Assembly (NCBI RefSeq): GCF_900454025.1
Contig: NZ_UGQM01000001.1
Coordinates: 2,480,001-2,544,000, forward strand
Direction: 5' to 3'
From: Mycolicibacterium gilvum
GTDB taxonomy: Bacteria; Actinomycetota; Actinomycetes; Mycobacteriales; Mycobacteriaceae
DNA length: 64,000 bases
Shown: one piece after another, positions 50,432-63,023 of the stretch
Layout: every line of letters begins with the position of its first letter
How positions within the stretch are numbered: position 1 is the stretch's first letter
Notes under the pieces: model-generated
Seen by the model: the letters and a program-made list of their open reading frames with translations, nothing else
Databases searched by the model: none
What the model was told of the DNA's origin: nothing
Made by a program: the position numbers and the translations under genes

Positions 50432-52075
50432 GTGGCACCCCAGCACCCGTGGTGGCAGACCGCCGTCGTCTACCAGGTCTACATCCGCAGCTTCGCCGAC
50501 GGCAACGGAGACGGCATCGGCGACATCCGGGGTCTGCGGGCGCGGGTGGGTTACCTGGGCGCCCTGGGCGTCGACGCGATCTGGATCAACCCCTGGTATC
50601 CCTCTCCGATGGCCGACGCCGGCTACGACGTCGCCGACTACCGCGACATCGAACCGGCCTACGGGACGTTGACCGAGGCGCAGGACCTGATCGACGCCGC
50701 CCACGCGGTCGGCATCCGGGTGATCCTCGACATCGTGCCGAACCACACCTCGGACCGGCACGCGTGGTTCGAGGCCGCGCTCGCCGGTGACCCGGCGGCG
50801 CGCGACCGGTATCACGTCCGGCCCGGGCGCGGCGCGAACGGTGAACTGCCACCCAACGATTGGCAGAGCGTGTTCGGCGGACCGGCATGGACACGCATCA
50901 CCGACGGGCCGCTGCAGGGCCAGTGGTATCTGCATCTGTTCGCGCCCGGTCAGCCCGATCTGAACTGGGAGAACCCGGAGGTCCGAGCCGAGTTCGAGGA
51001 CATCCTGGCGTTCTGGTTCGACCGCGGCGTCGACGGGTTCCGCATCGACGTCGCCCACGGTCTGGTCAAGGCCGAGGGGCTGCCCGACGGCGCGCAGGCG
51101 GACGCGCCGCAGGCGATGCTGCAGGTCGAGGCGCAGCATCCGGCCTGGGATCAGGACGGCGTGCACGACATCTACCGCGGCTGGCGGTCGGTGGCGCAGC
51201 GCTACACCCCCGAGCGGATCTTCATCGCCGAGGCGTGGGTGTCCAGCAACGAACGACTGGCCCGGTATCTGCGTCCCGACGAACTGCACACCGCGTTCCA
51301 GTTCGACTTCCTGCGCTCGCCGTGGCGCGCGGCGAACCTGCGCGGGGTCATCGACGACGCGATCACCTCGGCCGCCTCGGTCGGTGCGCCTCCGACCTGG
51401 GTGCTGTCGAATCACGATGTGACGCGCACAGTCACGCGTTTCTCGCGGTCGCAGCCCGACCATCTCGTCGAGACGGATTGGGAACGGGGACGCTGGTCCG
51501 GCGAGGAACCCGATCACGAGCTCGGGCGACGGCGTGCCCGCGCCGCGGCCCTGGTCCAGCTGGCGCTGCCCGGCACGGCCTACGTCTACCAGGGTGAGGA
51601 ACTGGGTCTCGAGGAGATCGAAGACCTGCCCGACGACGTCCGCCAGGATCCGACCTGGGCGCAGTCCGGCTTCACCGACGTGGGCCGTGACGGATGTCGG
51701 ATTCCGTTGCCGTGGAACGAATCCGAGCCGACCTACGGGTTCGCCGACGGTCCGGACGCGGTGACGTGGCTGCCTCAGCCCGGGCACTGGGCCGAGCACA
51801 GCGTCGAGGCGCAGGAGCGTGATCCGGACTCGATGCTGCACCTCTACCGTGCGGCGCTGAAACTGCGGCCGTCGCTGTGGCGGGACGCCGGAGAGGTGAC
51901 CTGGCTCGACGTCGCGGCCGAGGTGGCCGCGTTCGACCGCGGCGGCGCGCAGTGCTGGGTCAACACCGGGACCGCTGATGTCACGCTTCCCGCCGGTGCC
52001 TCGGTGGTGCTCGCGTCCTCGCCCGGGGTCGACGGGGTGCTGCCCGGCGACACCGCGGTGTGGCTGCAGACCTGA
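50432..52075 (+). CDS. aglA: GH13 alpha-glucosidase
   Basis: 547 residues from GTG 50432 (GAGGAG upstream). GH13 regions: DIVPNHTSDRHAWF, GFRIDVAHG with nucleophile D206, FIAEAWV with acid/base E267, and VLSNHD with D329. Length matches the AglA-type mycobacterial alpha-glucosidase (about 546 residues). Hydrolyses terminal alpha-glucose from oligosaccharides or isomaltose-like sugars; the adjacent ABC transporter probably supplies them. Confidence 0.9.
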   Translation: MAPQHPWWQTAVVYQVYIRSFADGNGDGIGDIRGLRARVGYLGALGVDAIWINPWYPSPMADAGYDVADYRDIEPAYGTLTEAQDLIDAAHAVGIRVILDIVPNHTSDRHAWFEAALAGDPAARDRYHVRPGRGANGELPPNDWQSVFGGPAWTRITDGPLQGQWYLHLFAPGQPDLNWENPEVRAEFEDILAFWFDRGVDGFRIDVAHGLVKAEGLPDGAQADAPQAMLQVEAQHPAWDQDGVHDIYRGWRSVAQRYTPERIFIAEAWVSSNERLARYLRPDELHTAFQFDFLRSPWRAANLRGVIDDAITSAASVGAPPTWVLSNHDVTRTVTRFSRSQPDHLVETDWERGRWSGEEPDHELGRRRARAAALVQLALPGTAYVYQGEELGLEEIEDLPDDVRQDPTWAQSGFTDVGRDGCRIPLPWNESEPTYGFADGPDAVTWLPQPGHWAEHSVEAQERDPDSMLHLYRAALKLRPSLWRDAGEVTWLDVAAEVAAFDRGGAQCWVNTGTADVTLPAGASVVLASSPGVDGVLPGDTAVWLQT

Positions 52076-52080
52076 GGAAA

Positions 52081-52107
52081 GGACTTTTGCTCTGATCACA
52101 GAAGTCC
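52081..52107 (+). promoter_or_regulatory. DosR-like half sites
   Basis: GGACTT (52081-52086) and AAGTCC (52102-52107, followed by C) form an inverted pair 15 bases apart, each a half of the DosR box (GGGACT..AGTCCC type). They lie about 50-75 bases before the Acg-type gene, which is normally in the DosR regulon. Confidence 0.4.
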
Positions 52108-52157
52108 CTGTAGCGCACTCTGGATGGAGAACACGACTCCTGAAGGGGTGGCAAAGC

Positions 52158-53147
52158 ATGAATGCGCACTTTCCAGACGCCGAGACGCTGCGCTCAGCGC
52201 TGTCCCTGGCCAATCGTGCACCGTCGGTGCACAACTCGCAACCATGGCAGTGGCGGGTCGGGCACGAGAGTGTGCATCTGTACGCCAACCCCGATCTGCT
52301 GCTGCCGCACACCGATCCCGATGCCCGGGACCTGATGCTCAGCTGCGGTGCGGCGCTGCATCACTGTGTGGTGGCCTTGGCTGCGCTGGGTTGGCAGGCC
52401 AAGATCCACCGGTTCCCCAATCCGGCGGAACCGGACCACCTCGCCGCGCTGGAACTCCGCAGATATCCGGCGGCCGATCTGGACGTGACGCTGGCCGCTG
52501 CGATCCCGCGGCGCCGCACGGATCGTCGGTACTACAGCTCCTGGCCGGTGCCCCAGGGTGACGTCGCGCTGATGGGCGCCCGGGCTGCCCGCGCGGGCGT
52601 GGCGTTGCGCCGCGTCGATGATCTGGCGGGGCTCAAACGGCTCGTGAGCGCCGCGGCTTTCCAACACCGGACGGATGCCGGATATCTCACGGAGCTGGCT
52701 GCCTGGAGCGGCCGGTACGCCGCAACGGCGGGTGTCCCGGCCCGCAGCGTCCCGGCCGAGACCGCGGGGGCGGTGTCGGCGCGGGCCTTCGCGGGCGGGG
52801 TGCTGCCGCAGACACCCGACACCGCCGCCGATCAGGACAATGCGGTGGTGCTGGCGCTGGGGACGGCCGGCGACGACCGGCTGTCCTGGCTGCGCGCGGG
52901 GGAGGCGACGAGCGTCGTGTTGCTCACCGCGACCGCGCTGGGCCTGGCGAGTTGCCCGATCACCGAGCCTCTGGAGATCGCCGAGACGCGTGAGGCGGTG
53001 CGCCGCGACGTGTTCGGCACCGACGGATACCCGCAGATGCTGCTGCGGGTGGGTTGGGCGCCGGTCAACGCCGACCCGTTGCCTTCCACTCCTCGCCGCG
53101 ACCTCTCCGAAGTCGTTGTGAAGCTGGATGATTCACCGGTGGAGTGA
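52158..53147 (+). CDS. Acg-family FMN-binding nitroreductase-like protein, copy 1
   Basis: 329 residues from ATG 52158 with GAAGGGG upstream; the longer frame from 51978 is rejected. ANRAPSVHNSQPWQWRV is the nitroreductase N-terminal signature, then TDPDARDLMLSCGAALHH, RRRTDRRYYSSWPVP, and LRAGEATSVVLLTATALGLASC. Acg proteins are FMN-binding relatives of nitroreductases lacking normal activity and are DosR-regulated in mycobacteria (for example Rv2032). Convergent with devR. Confidence 0.9.
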   Translation: MNAHFPDAETLRSALSLANRAPSVHNSQPWQWRVGHESVHLYANPDLLLPHTDPDARDLMLSCGAALHHCVVALAALGWQAKIHRFPNPAEPDHLAALELRRYPAADLDVTLAAAIPRRRTDRRYYSSWPVPQGDVALMGARAARAGVALRRVDDLAGLKRLVSAAAFQHRTDAGYLTELAAWSGRYAATAGVPARSVPAETAGAVSARAFAGGVLPQTPDTAADQDNAVVLALGTAGDDRLSWLRAGEATSVVLLTATALGLASCPITEPLEIAETREAVRRDVFGTDGYPQMLLRVGWAPVNADPLPSTPRRDLSEVVVKLDDSPVE

Positions 53148-53164
53148 GGATCGGCGGGCGGTGC

Positions 53165-53815
53165 TCAGGCGCCGCCCGCGCCGTGTCCGCGGTCGAGTTT
53201 GGAGATGAACACCGCGGCCTGGGTTCGCCGCTCCATGCCGAGCTTGGCGAGCAGTCGCGAGACGTAGTTCTTGACGGTCTTCTCGGCGAGGAACATCCGC
53301 GCGGCGATCTGTTTGTTCGTCAGGCCCTCACCGAGAAGGTCGAGCAGCACCCGCTCCTGGTCGGTCAGACCGGACAGCGGATCGGTCCTCTCGCCCTCGC
53401 CCCGCAGCTTCGCCATCAGCGCGGCCGCGGCGCGGTTGTCGAGCAGCGACCGGCCCGAGCCGACCTCCTTGATGGCCCGTGCGAGCTCCATGCCCTTGAT
53501 GTCCTTGACCACGTAGCCGCTGGCGCCGGCCAGGATCGCGTCGAGCATCGCCTCGTCGGAGGTGAACGACGTCAGCATCAGGCACCGGAGGTCGGGCATC
53601 AGTGACAGCAACTCACGGCACAACTCGATGCCGTTGCCGTCGGGCAGACGCACGTCGAGTACGGCCACATCGGGCTGTGCGGTCGGGACACGGGTCAGCG
53701 CCTCGGACACCGAACCCGCCTCGCCGACGACGTCGAGCTCGGGATCGCTTCCGAGCAGGTCGATCAGACCACGCCGGACGACTTCGTGGTCATCTACCAG
53801 AAAGACCTTCACCAT
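53165..53815 (-). CDS. devR: DevR/DosR dormancy response regulator
   Basis: 216 residues from ATG 53815. [36 protein letters not shown] (phospho-acceptor D54), [23 protein letters not shown] (K104), and the LuxR-type [57 protein letters not shown] are almost word-for-word those of mycobacterial DevR. It induces the hypoxia/NO regulon. Transcribed leftward after acg and usp. Confidence 0.96.
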   Translation of the reverse strand: MVKVFLVDDHEVVRRGLIDLLGSDPELDVVGEAGSVSEALTRVPTAQPDVAVLDVRLPDGNGIELCRELLSLMPDLRCLMLTSFTSDEAMLDAILAGASGYVVKDIKGMELARAIKEVGSGRSLLDNRAAAALMAKLRGEGERTDPLSGLTDQERVLLDLLGEGLTNKQIAARMFLAEKTVKNYVSRLLAKLGMERRTQAAVFISKLDRGHGAGGA

Positions 53816-53846
53816 TGCGAGGCTTACCCCTGTGGTCGGCACCGTT

Positions 53847-54664
53847 TCACAGTGCGTTGGGCGGTTCGCACACCAGTATCGAACAGTCGGTGTCGCGCAG
53901 GGCGGCGTTACCGGGTGTTCCGACCAGAGGGGCGACTCCACCGGGCCGGTTTCGGCCGGTGACCAGCAGCTGTAGTCCGTCCCCGTGGGCCGCCAGGTAG
54001 TCGAAGAGTCCGTCGCGGGCGCGGACCGCGGAGATGTCGAGGTCCGGATAGCGGTGGCGCCATTCGGCGAGCCGGCGTTCCCAGCGGGCGGTGACGTCGA
54101 GTTGCGGCCGCGCCGAGGTCAGCACGCGGACCGGTGCGCCGCGGCGGCGTGCCTCGTCGAGCCCCCGTTCCAGCACTGCGCCCCCGTCGACGTTGTCGGT
54201 GATCTCGATGACGACGGCGCGGTCGGGGCGCCGGTGCGGACGGTGCGCCCGTACCACCGCGACAGGACAGTGGGCGGTCGCCGAGACCGCGGCGGCCGTC
54301 GAGCCGATCCTGCCCTGGGTCGAGTGCTTGAGCCCGCGGGCGCCGAGGCAGATCAGCACCGCCGAGCGCGCCGCCTCCAGCAGGGTCTGCACCGGCCTGC
54401 CCCGCAGAATCTCCACTTCGATCTTGACCGGTTGTTCCGTCGACTCCAGCGCCGTCAGGGCATAGCGCACCGCCATCTCCGCGGTGGCCAGTTGTCGCGC
54501 CTGGTCGTGGGGATCCACGGCGCCCTCCTCGTCGGCGTCGATCACGTACACCAGACGCAGCGGGATGTCGCGGTCCACCGCCTGATCGACCGCCCACAGC
54601 GCCGCGTCGATCGCGGCGGGCGAACCGTCGATCCCGACGACGATGCACGGTGTGGATGTGGCGT

Positions 54665-54671
<7 letters not shown>
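53847..54671 (-). CDS. Universal stress protein (two Usp domains)
   Basis: 274 residues: [40 protein letters not shown] (domain 1), [23 protein letters not shown] (GxRG...GS ATP loop), then a second domain that is more diverged ([51 protein letters not shown]). Counterpart of Rv3134c, which precedes devR in M. tuberculosis. Thirty-one bases separate it from devR; overlaps the Acg stop by seven. Confidence 0.9.
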
Positions 54672-57491
<2,820 letters not shown>

Positions 57492-57727
57492 GCCCCGACG
57501 CGGCGGCGCGCCGGACTCGCGTCGTCTGATCCTGTTTTCCCAGCGTGCTGCGATGAATGCCCAGGTCGGTGTGCGCGGAGGGGTGGTGACGGCTGTGCTT
57601 CTCCTTGGCAACGGTTGCATAACACCCCCTCTGTCGCGTCGGTGATTCCGCCAATTGTCGGTTCAGTAAGCCCGGTAACTACGCGGATGTAATTCGCACG
57701 GCGCGGACGCAGAAGGACTGGGAGCAC

Positions 57728-60700
57728 ATGTCTCGGACGAAAAAGAGCATCGTCGTTGTCATGATGGGCAGCGCAGGATTGTTCTTGAGTGCCCCGCTGC
57801 TGGGTCCGGCGGCAAATGCGACTCCCACCCGGGGCGGTGTGCCGTGCGTTGGAATCCTTCAGCAGATCGTGACCCGTCCCGGCGAGATCCCCCAGGCGCT
57901 GACCGACACGGCCCGCTCGTTCACCGAGCCGCCGAATCCGGCCCCGCCGGTCGTCAGGCCACCCGCGAGCTCGTCGTCCTCGGCGGGCACTCCGCCCGTG
58001 CCCGGCAGGCCGCCGGCCTCGGTCGTCACCCCGTCGTCGGGGGCGACACCACCCGTCCCGCCGTCTCCCGGAACTCCCGCATCCACGTCGACCCGTGGCG
58101 GCACGCCACCGGTGCCGCCGGCCCCTCCTGCTCCCGCCGGCACGCCGGCGTCGGGCGCGACGCCGCCCGCCCCGCCCGTCCCCGGGGTTCCGGCCGTGAC
58201 GTCCACCGGCGGTGGAACGCCGCCGGTTCCTCCCGTGCCCGGCGCCCCCGTCGGCGCCCCGGTGGCCAACCCGGGACTGCCGACGCCGCCCGTTCCCGGT
58301 GCGCCGGTGTTCGGCGACGGCGGTGCCGTCCTGCCGCCGCTTCCGCCCGCACCCGCCGGCCCCGCGGGTGGTCCCGCTGGTCTCGTCGCTCCGCCTGCGC
58401 CCCCGGTTCCGGGCGGCCCGGCCGCAGTCCCGGCCGGAGTGGCGCTGCCCCCGGCCCCACCGGGGGCGCCGGGCGCACCGGTGTTCGGTGAGGCCGGCGC
58501 GGCTCCGTCCGGCGCTGCTGCACCTGTCGCGCCTGCGGCCGGCTCCGGTGGAGCCGGTGGAGTAGGCGGTGGCTCGGGCATCGGTGGCCCGGGCGGCGGC
58601 GGTGCCCCCGTCGAGGGCGCCGGAGGCGCAGTGCCGGCAGGCGCACCTCTGGCCGCAGCAGGGGGCGAGGTTCCCCCTCCGGCTCCGCCGATCCCGGGCG
58701 CGCCGGTGATCGGCGAGGCCGGTGTCGTCCCGCCGCCCGCACCGCCCGCGCCCGCACCGCCGGCCGGCGGGCTGGGTGGCGCGGTGCCGCCGCCCGCCCC
58801 AGGTGCTCCGGGTGTTCCGGCCGGTGGTGAGGGGGGTGTGGTGACTCCGCCTGCACCGGGTGGACCGGGTGTTCCGACCGGTGGTGAGGGGGGTGTGGTG
58901 ACTCCGCCCGCTCCAGGTGCTCCGGGCGTGCCGGTGGTGGATGAAGCCGGTGTGGTGACCCCGCCCGCTCCGGGTGGACCGGGTGTTCCGACCGGCGGTG
59001 AGGGCGGTGTGGTGACTCCGCCCGCCCCGGGCGCTCCCGGCGCCCCGGTGGTGGACGAGGCCGGTGTGGTGACCCCGCCTGCGCCGGGCGGACCGGGTGT
59101 TCCGGCCGTCGGCGACACCGCGGTGGTGACCCCGCCCGCCCCGGGCGCCCCCGGCACCCCTGCGGTGAACTCGGTCGAGACGTTCTCACCGCCCGCACCG
59201 CCGGCTGCGACGCCGCCGTCGTCGGGATCGGTCGAGACGTTCTCGCCGCCCGCACCGCCCGCGCCCGGCACAGGGACGAACTCGACCGTCGAGATCTTGA
59301 CCCCGCCGCCGCCCGGGACACCGGGCCTTCCGTCGGAGGGGTCGACGACCTACACGACACCGCCGACCCCGGAGATCACCTTGAATCCGGCGAACTCCGG
59401 AATCGACATCGCCACGCCGCCGGCGCCGGGCCTGCCCGGTGCTCCGCTCGAGGCCACGGCGAACTTCACCACCCCGGGCACCCCCGGTGTGCCGGGCGCT
59501 CCGGTGAACTCGTCGATCGACGTGGCGACGCCCGGCGAGGTCGGCGTTCCCGCAGCCCCGATCGAGCGCTCCATGACGGTGACGACACCCGACATCCCGG
59601 GTGCTCCCGGCGCGCCGGCGAACGCCGCGGTCGATGTGGCCACTCCGCCTGCTCCCGGTGTTCCGGGTGCTCCGGTGGTGGGTGAGGCGGGCGTGACGAC
59701 GCCGGGTGCCCCGGGTGCTCCCGGCGCGCCGGCGAACGCCGCGGTCGATGTGGCGACTCCGCCTGCTCCCGGTGTTCCGGGTGCTCCGGTGGTGGGTGAG
59801 GCGGGCGTGACGACGCCGGGTGCCCCGGGTGCTCCCGGCGGGCCGGCGAACGCCGCGGTCGATGTGGCGACTCCGCCTGCTCCCGGTGTTCCGGGTGCTC
59901 CGGTGGTGGGTGAGGCGGGCGTGACGACGCCGGGTGCCCCGGGTGTTCCGGGTGTGCCTGCCGGTGGGGATGCGGGTGTGGTGACGCCGCCTGCTCCCGG
60001 TGTTCCCGGCGCTCCCGCGGCCACCGAGGCCGGGCTGGCGACCCCTCCGGGTCCCGGTGCACCGGGTGCCCCGGTGGTCGGGGACGCCGGTGTGGCGACC
60101 CTTCCCGGTCCCGGTGTTCCAGGCGCCCCCATCGTTGACGAAGCCGGACTCGCGACTCCGCCTGCTCCAGTGGCCCCGGTCGAGGGTGCCGGTGGCGCAC
60201 TACCTCCGGCGGGCCCGCCGGCAGCCCCGGTCTTCGGGGACGCCGGCGCCCCCGTCGAAGCCGCAGCCGGTGTCACCGGCGGTGGTTCCGGCGCAGGCGC
60301 AGGCGCCGGTGGTGGCGCAGGCGGTGCTGCGGGTGGTGCCGGTGTCGAGGGTGCCTCGGGTGCTGTCGGCGCAGCCGGTGGTCCCGGTGCAGGCGCCGCT
60401 CCCGCAGCGGCCGGCGGTGCCGCGCCGGGTGGCGCGCCCGGTGGACCTGTCGCCGGCGGCGGCCCGGTCGGTGGCCCGGGTGCTCTGCCCGCACCAGGTG
60501 CACCGATCGTCGGTGAGGCCGGTGTGGTGACCCCGCCTGCGCCGGGTGTTCCCGGTGGGGCGGCGGCGGTGCCGGCCGGTGCGGTGACCCCGCCCGCGCC
60601 GGGTGTCCCGGGTGCGCCGGTCTTCGGTGAGGCCGGTGTGGTGACCCCGCCCGCGCCGGGTGTCCCCGGTGGGGCGGCGGCGGTGCCGGCCGGTGTGGTC

Positions 60701-61480
60701 ACGCCGCCTGCGCCGGGTGTCCCCGGTGGAGCGGCCGCGGTGCCGACCGGTGCGGTGACCCCGCCCGCGCCGGGTGTCCCCGGTGCGCCGGTCTTCGGTG
60801 ACGCCGGTGTGGCGACACCCCCCGTGCCGGGCGTGCCCGGCGGCGGGACGACGGTGCCCGCCGCGTCGGTGACGCCGCCGGCGCCGGGTGTGCCCGGTGG
60901 CGCGACGACGGTGCCCGGCAATGCCGGCACGCCGTCGACCCCGGGATTGCCGCCCGGGTCGACCGACACCTACATCAACTACCCGGCTCCTCCGGTGCCG
61001 CCGACCCCGCCGAACTCGACGGGCGTCTCGGCCGGTACTCCGGGATCGCCCACCCCCGGCACCCCCGGAAGCACCCTGACCCTGACGGATCTGCTCACCC
61101 CTCCCGGCATCGCCAGGACCCTGCAGAACACCGCGTCCTCGGTCATGGGTGCGACGCCTCCCGGCACGCCGCCGGTGCCCGGCGGCTCCGGCTCGGTCAG
61201 TCTCGCCGTGCCGGGCACGCCGAGCCCGATCGCGCCGCTGGCCGCGACGGGTCTGTCGAACCTGGTGTCGCCGCCGTCGCTGACCATCCCGTCGATCCCG
61301 GGTCTGCCGGTGCCTTTGCCCAACACGGTGCCGGTGCCGTCCGATCTGCTCTGTGTCGGCACGGACTGGTCTGCCTCGCAAGGGGATTCGGCAGCCACGC
61401 CGCCGGCCGCCGAGGTCCCGCGGGTAGTGACCGGCGCCGCACCGACCGGTGACCGTCGGGACCGCTGGGGCAACCGGTAG
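57728..61480 (+). CDS. Giant Pro/Gly/Ala/Val-rich repeat secreted protein
   Basis: 1250 residues. Signal peptide about 1-31 (VVVMMGSAGLFLSAPLLGPAANA). The body, ~1,100 residues, is built from degenerate units such as TPPAPGVPGAP-VVGEAGV, with Pro, Gly, Ala and Val dominating, few charged residues and, by eye, no lysine after the signal peptide. Only two cysteines seen, C40 near the N-terminus and C1209 near the C-terminus, each flanked by a CVG motif. The C-terminal ~130 residues are less repetitive (LLTPPGIARTLQNTASSVMG). It resembles elastin/collagen-like low-complexity proteins. Function unknown; an elastic or surface-exposed envelope role is a guess. GGGAG precedes the ATG. Confidence 0.8.
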   Translation: MSRTKKSIVVVMMGSAGLFLSAPLLGPAANATPTRGGVPCVGILQQIVTRPGEIPQALTDTARSFTEPPNPAPPVVRPPASSSSSAGTPPVPGRPPASVVTPSSGATPPVPPSPGTPASTSTRGGTPPVPPAPPAPAGTPASGATPPAPPVPGVPAVTSTGGGTPPVPPVPGAPVGAPVANPGLPTPPVPGAPVFGDGGAVLPPLPPAPAGPAGGPAGLVAPPAPPVPGGPAAVPAGVALPPAPPGAPGAPVFGEAGAAPSGAAAPVAPAAGSGGAGGVGGGSGIGGPGGGGAPVEGAGGAVPAGAPLAAAGGEVPPPAPPIPGAPVIGEAGVVPPPAPPAPAPPAGGLGGAVPPPAPGAPGVPAGGEGGVVTPPAPGGPGVPTGGEGGVVTPPAPGAPGVPVVDEAGVVTPPAPGGPGVPTGGEGGVVTPPAPGAPGAPVVDEAGVVTPPAPGGPGVPAVGDTAVVTPPAPGAPGTPAVNSVETFSPPAPPAATPPSSGSVETFSPPAPPAPGTGTNSTVEILTPPPPGTPGLPSEGSTTYTTPPTPEITLNPANSGIDIATPPAPGLPGAPLEATANFTTPGTPGVPGAPVNSSIDVATPGEVGVPAAPIERSMTVTTPDIPGAPGAPANAAVDVATPPAPGVPGAPVVGEAGVTTPGAPGAPGAPANAAVDVATPPAPGVPGAPVVGEAGVTTPGAPGAPGGPANAAVDVATPPAPGVPGAPVVGEAGVTTPGAPGVPGVPAGGDAGVVTPPAPGVPGAPAATEAGLATPPGPGAPGAPVVGDAGVATLPGPGVPGAPIVDEAGLATPPAPVAPVEGAGGALPPAGPPAAPVFGDAGAPVEAAAGVTGGGSGAGAGAGGGAGGAAGGAGVEGASGAVGAAGGPGAGAAPAAAGGAAPGGAPGGPVAGGGPVGGPGALPAPGAPIVGEAGVVTPPAPGVPGGAAAVPAGAVTPPAPGVPGAPVFGEAGVVTPPAPGVPGGAAAVPAGVVTPPAPGVPGGAAAVPTGAVTPPAPGVPGAPVFGDAGVATPPVPGVPGGGTTVPAASVTPPAPGVPGGATTVPGNAGTPSTPGLPPGSTDTYINYPAPPVPPTPPNSTGVSAGTPGSPTPGTPGSTLTLTDLLTPPGIARTLQNTASSVMGATPPGTPPVPGGSGSVSLAVPGTPSPIAPLAATGLSNLVSPPSLTIPSIPGLPVPLPNTVPVPSDLLCVGTDWSASQGDSAATPPAAEVPRVVTGAAPTGDRRDRWGNR
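59601..59942 (+). repeat. Three near-identical 114-base repeats in the giant gene
   Basis: Units begin at 59601, 59715 and 59829. Each encodes 38 residues, GAPGAPANAAVDVATPPAPG then VPGAPVVGEAGVTTPGAP, with only a few differing bases. Such exact copies within a degenerate array suggest recent slippage or recombination. Confidence 0.85.
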
Positions 61481-61504
61481 AAAGCCGGCCCACGAGCCAC
61501 CCGG

Positions 61505-61541
61505 CGGCGTCTGAGGAGACAGCGACCTCCCTCAGACGCCG
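61505..61541. terminator. Bidirectional terminator hairpin
   Basis: Twelve-base stem (61505-61516 with 61530-61541, containing CGGCGTCTGAGG) and 13-base loop between the convergent giant gene and ANTAR gene. Confidence 0.7.
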
Positions 61542-61553
61542 TCGGGTCAGGGT

Positions 61554-62276
61554 CTAGCCGGTCTGACCGTTCGAGGTCTGCGCCTGGGCGACCAGGTCCG
61601 CGGCCACCTTGCTCAGCGGGACGTTCGAATCCTGGGACAGTTTGCGCAACAGTTCGAATGCCCGGACAGCGTCGACGCGGTACCGCTCCATGATCATGCC
61701 CTTGGCCTGACCGATGACGTCGCGGCTCTCAAGGGCACGCTTGAACTGCGCCTCACGGCGCGCCGAGTTCCACGCCACCGACGAGTGCGCGGCGAAGATC
61801 AGGCCGAGTGTCCGCGCCTCGCTGCCGAACACATCGGGTTTCTCGGAGTACACGTTCAGCGCGCCGAGAGACTCGTCGGCGATGAACAGCTGGAAGGCCA
61901 TGATCGACCGGATCGGCGTCTCGGCCAGCGCGTCCCGCCGATAGTTGGGAAACCGCTCCTCGGTCTGTAGGTCCCGGACGTGGACAGTCTGCTCTTCCCA
62001 CGCCGCGGTCAGGCACGGCCCTTCGAGGTAGCGCTGCTGGATCTTGTCCAGCAGCAGCGGCCAGTGATGGGTCGCGGCCGGGGTCTCGACGTGTTTGGCG
62101 TTGCGCGTCAACGTGATTCCGGCGTACTGCGCGCCCGGGATCTCGGCGGCGGCATGCTCGGCGAGCTCGGCCACCACCGTGTCCGAATCCGCATCGGGCC
62201 TGTTGTGCAGACCCTGCACCAACTCCGCCACACGAAGGTGTGCGGCTTCCACGTCGGCTGAATCGTTCACCGTCAC
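61554..62276 (-). CDS. GAF-ANTAR regulator
   Basis: About 240 residues from GTG 62276 (GTG 62270 possible). The GAF domain covers AELAEHAAAEIPGAQYAGITL to SIMAFQLFIADESLGALNVYSEKPDVF; the C-terminal ANTAR region reads LESRDVIGQAKGMIMERYRVDAVRAFELLRKLSQDSNVPLSKVAADLV, an RNA-binding antiterminator motif. ANTAR proteins act on paired hairpins in target leaders. Its targets are not in the window as far as I see. Confidence 0.88.
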   Translation of the reverse strand: MTVNDSADVEAAHLRVAELVQGLHNRPDADSDTVVAELAEHAAAEIPGAQYAGITLTRNAKHVETPAATHHWPLLLDKIQQRYLEGPCLTAAWEEQTVHVRDLQTEERFPNYRRDALAETPIRSIMAFQLFIADESLGALNVYSEKPDVFGSEARTLGLIFAAHSSVAWNSARREAQFKRALESRDVIGQAKGMIMERYRVDAVRAFELLRKLSQDSNVPLSKVAADLVAQAQTSNGQTG

Positions 62277-62468
62277 CGTCCGAGTATTTCGCGTCAATAA
62301 GACGTCCAGATTACCGCTGCCCCGCGCCCGGGGAGCGCGCATGGGCAATGTCGCTTCTGTGACGACGCCCGCACCGCAGACCGCGGTCGGTGGTGCACCC
62401 GGGCACGCAGCACACGGCCACCGGTCCGGCCACGCAGCCACAGCGAACGCCGCAATCGCACCCTCTGG

Positions 62469-62966
62469 TCAGAGGGCTCGCAGGTAGCGGTCGGTGACCG
62501 CGCGCTGAATGGCCGACGTCAGCGGAGCGCCCAGCCGGCTCCACCACGTCGCGTGCCGGGAGAACGCCCTCACCTCGGCGTGGACGAGGTCGGTGGAGGG
62601 GTCGTAGCGCACCAGGAACAGTTCCTCACCCGCCTCCGCGTGCCCCGGCAGCGTGCCGTAGGCGAAACCGCGTCGGTCCTGCTCGTCGACGACATAGACG
62701 ACCCGGCACGGAGCGACGACAGGCCCGAGATGAACCAGCACCTCGGCGCCGACCTCGGCGACCGCCGTCGTCGTCTCCACGCGCAGGCCCGCGCCGCGCA
62801 GCATTCCCCACCGCATGCCGTCGTTGCCGGCCCGCTCGAACCGCTCGCGGCCGCGCCCGATCACCGCCGACTTGCTCACGTGGTGATACCCCGCGGGCAG
62901 CGCCCCCGCGGTGGCGCCGACCTCGGTGTACGTCAGCGATTTGCCGGCCAGGTCGGTCAGTTTCAC
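62469..62966 (-). CDS. DUF1990 family protein
   Basis: 165 residues. MKLTDLAGKSLTYTEVGATAG, VSKSAVIGRGRERFERAGNDGMRWGMLRGAGLRVETTTAV, FAYGTLPGHAEAGEELFLVRYD and FSRHATWWSRLGAPLTSAIQRAVTDRYLRAL are the DUF1990 pattern (START-like fold). Function unknown. Confidence 0.85.
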   Translation of the reverse strand: MKLTDLAGKSLTYTEVGATAGALPAGYHHVSKSAVIGRGRERFERAGNDGMRWGMLRGAGLRVETTTAVAEVGAEVLVHLGPVVAPCRVVYVVDEQDRRGFAYGTLPGHAEAGEELFLVRYDPSTDLVHAEVRAFSRHATWWSRLGAPLTSAIQRAVTDRYLRAL

Positions 62967-63023
62967 CCGCCCAGCTTGTCACCGCGGGCGGGAGAACGGC
63001 GCGGCACCCAATACGGTGAGCGG

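Noticed and set aside
52081..52107. Full DosR box before the first Acg gene
   Set aside because: Only separated half sites are present; kept as a low-confidence regulatory feature, not claimed as a complete box.
57859..60969. Large antisense Pro/Gly-rich frames opposite the giant repeat gene
   Set aside because: The repeat DNA reads as Gly/Pro/Ala in several frames; only the plus frame has a signal peptide, terminal cysteines and a ribosome site.
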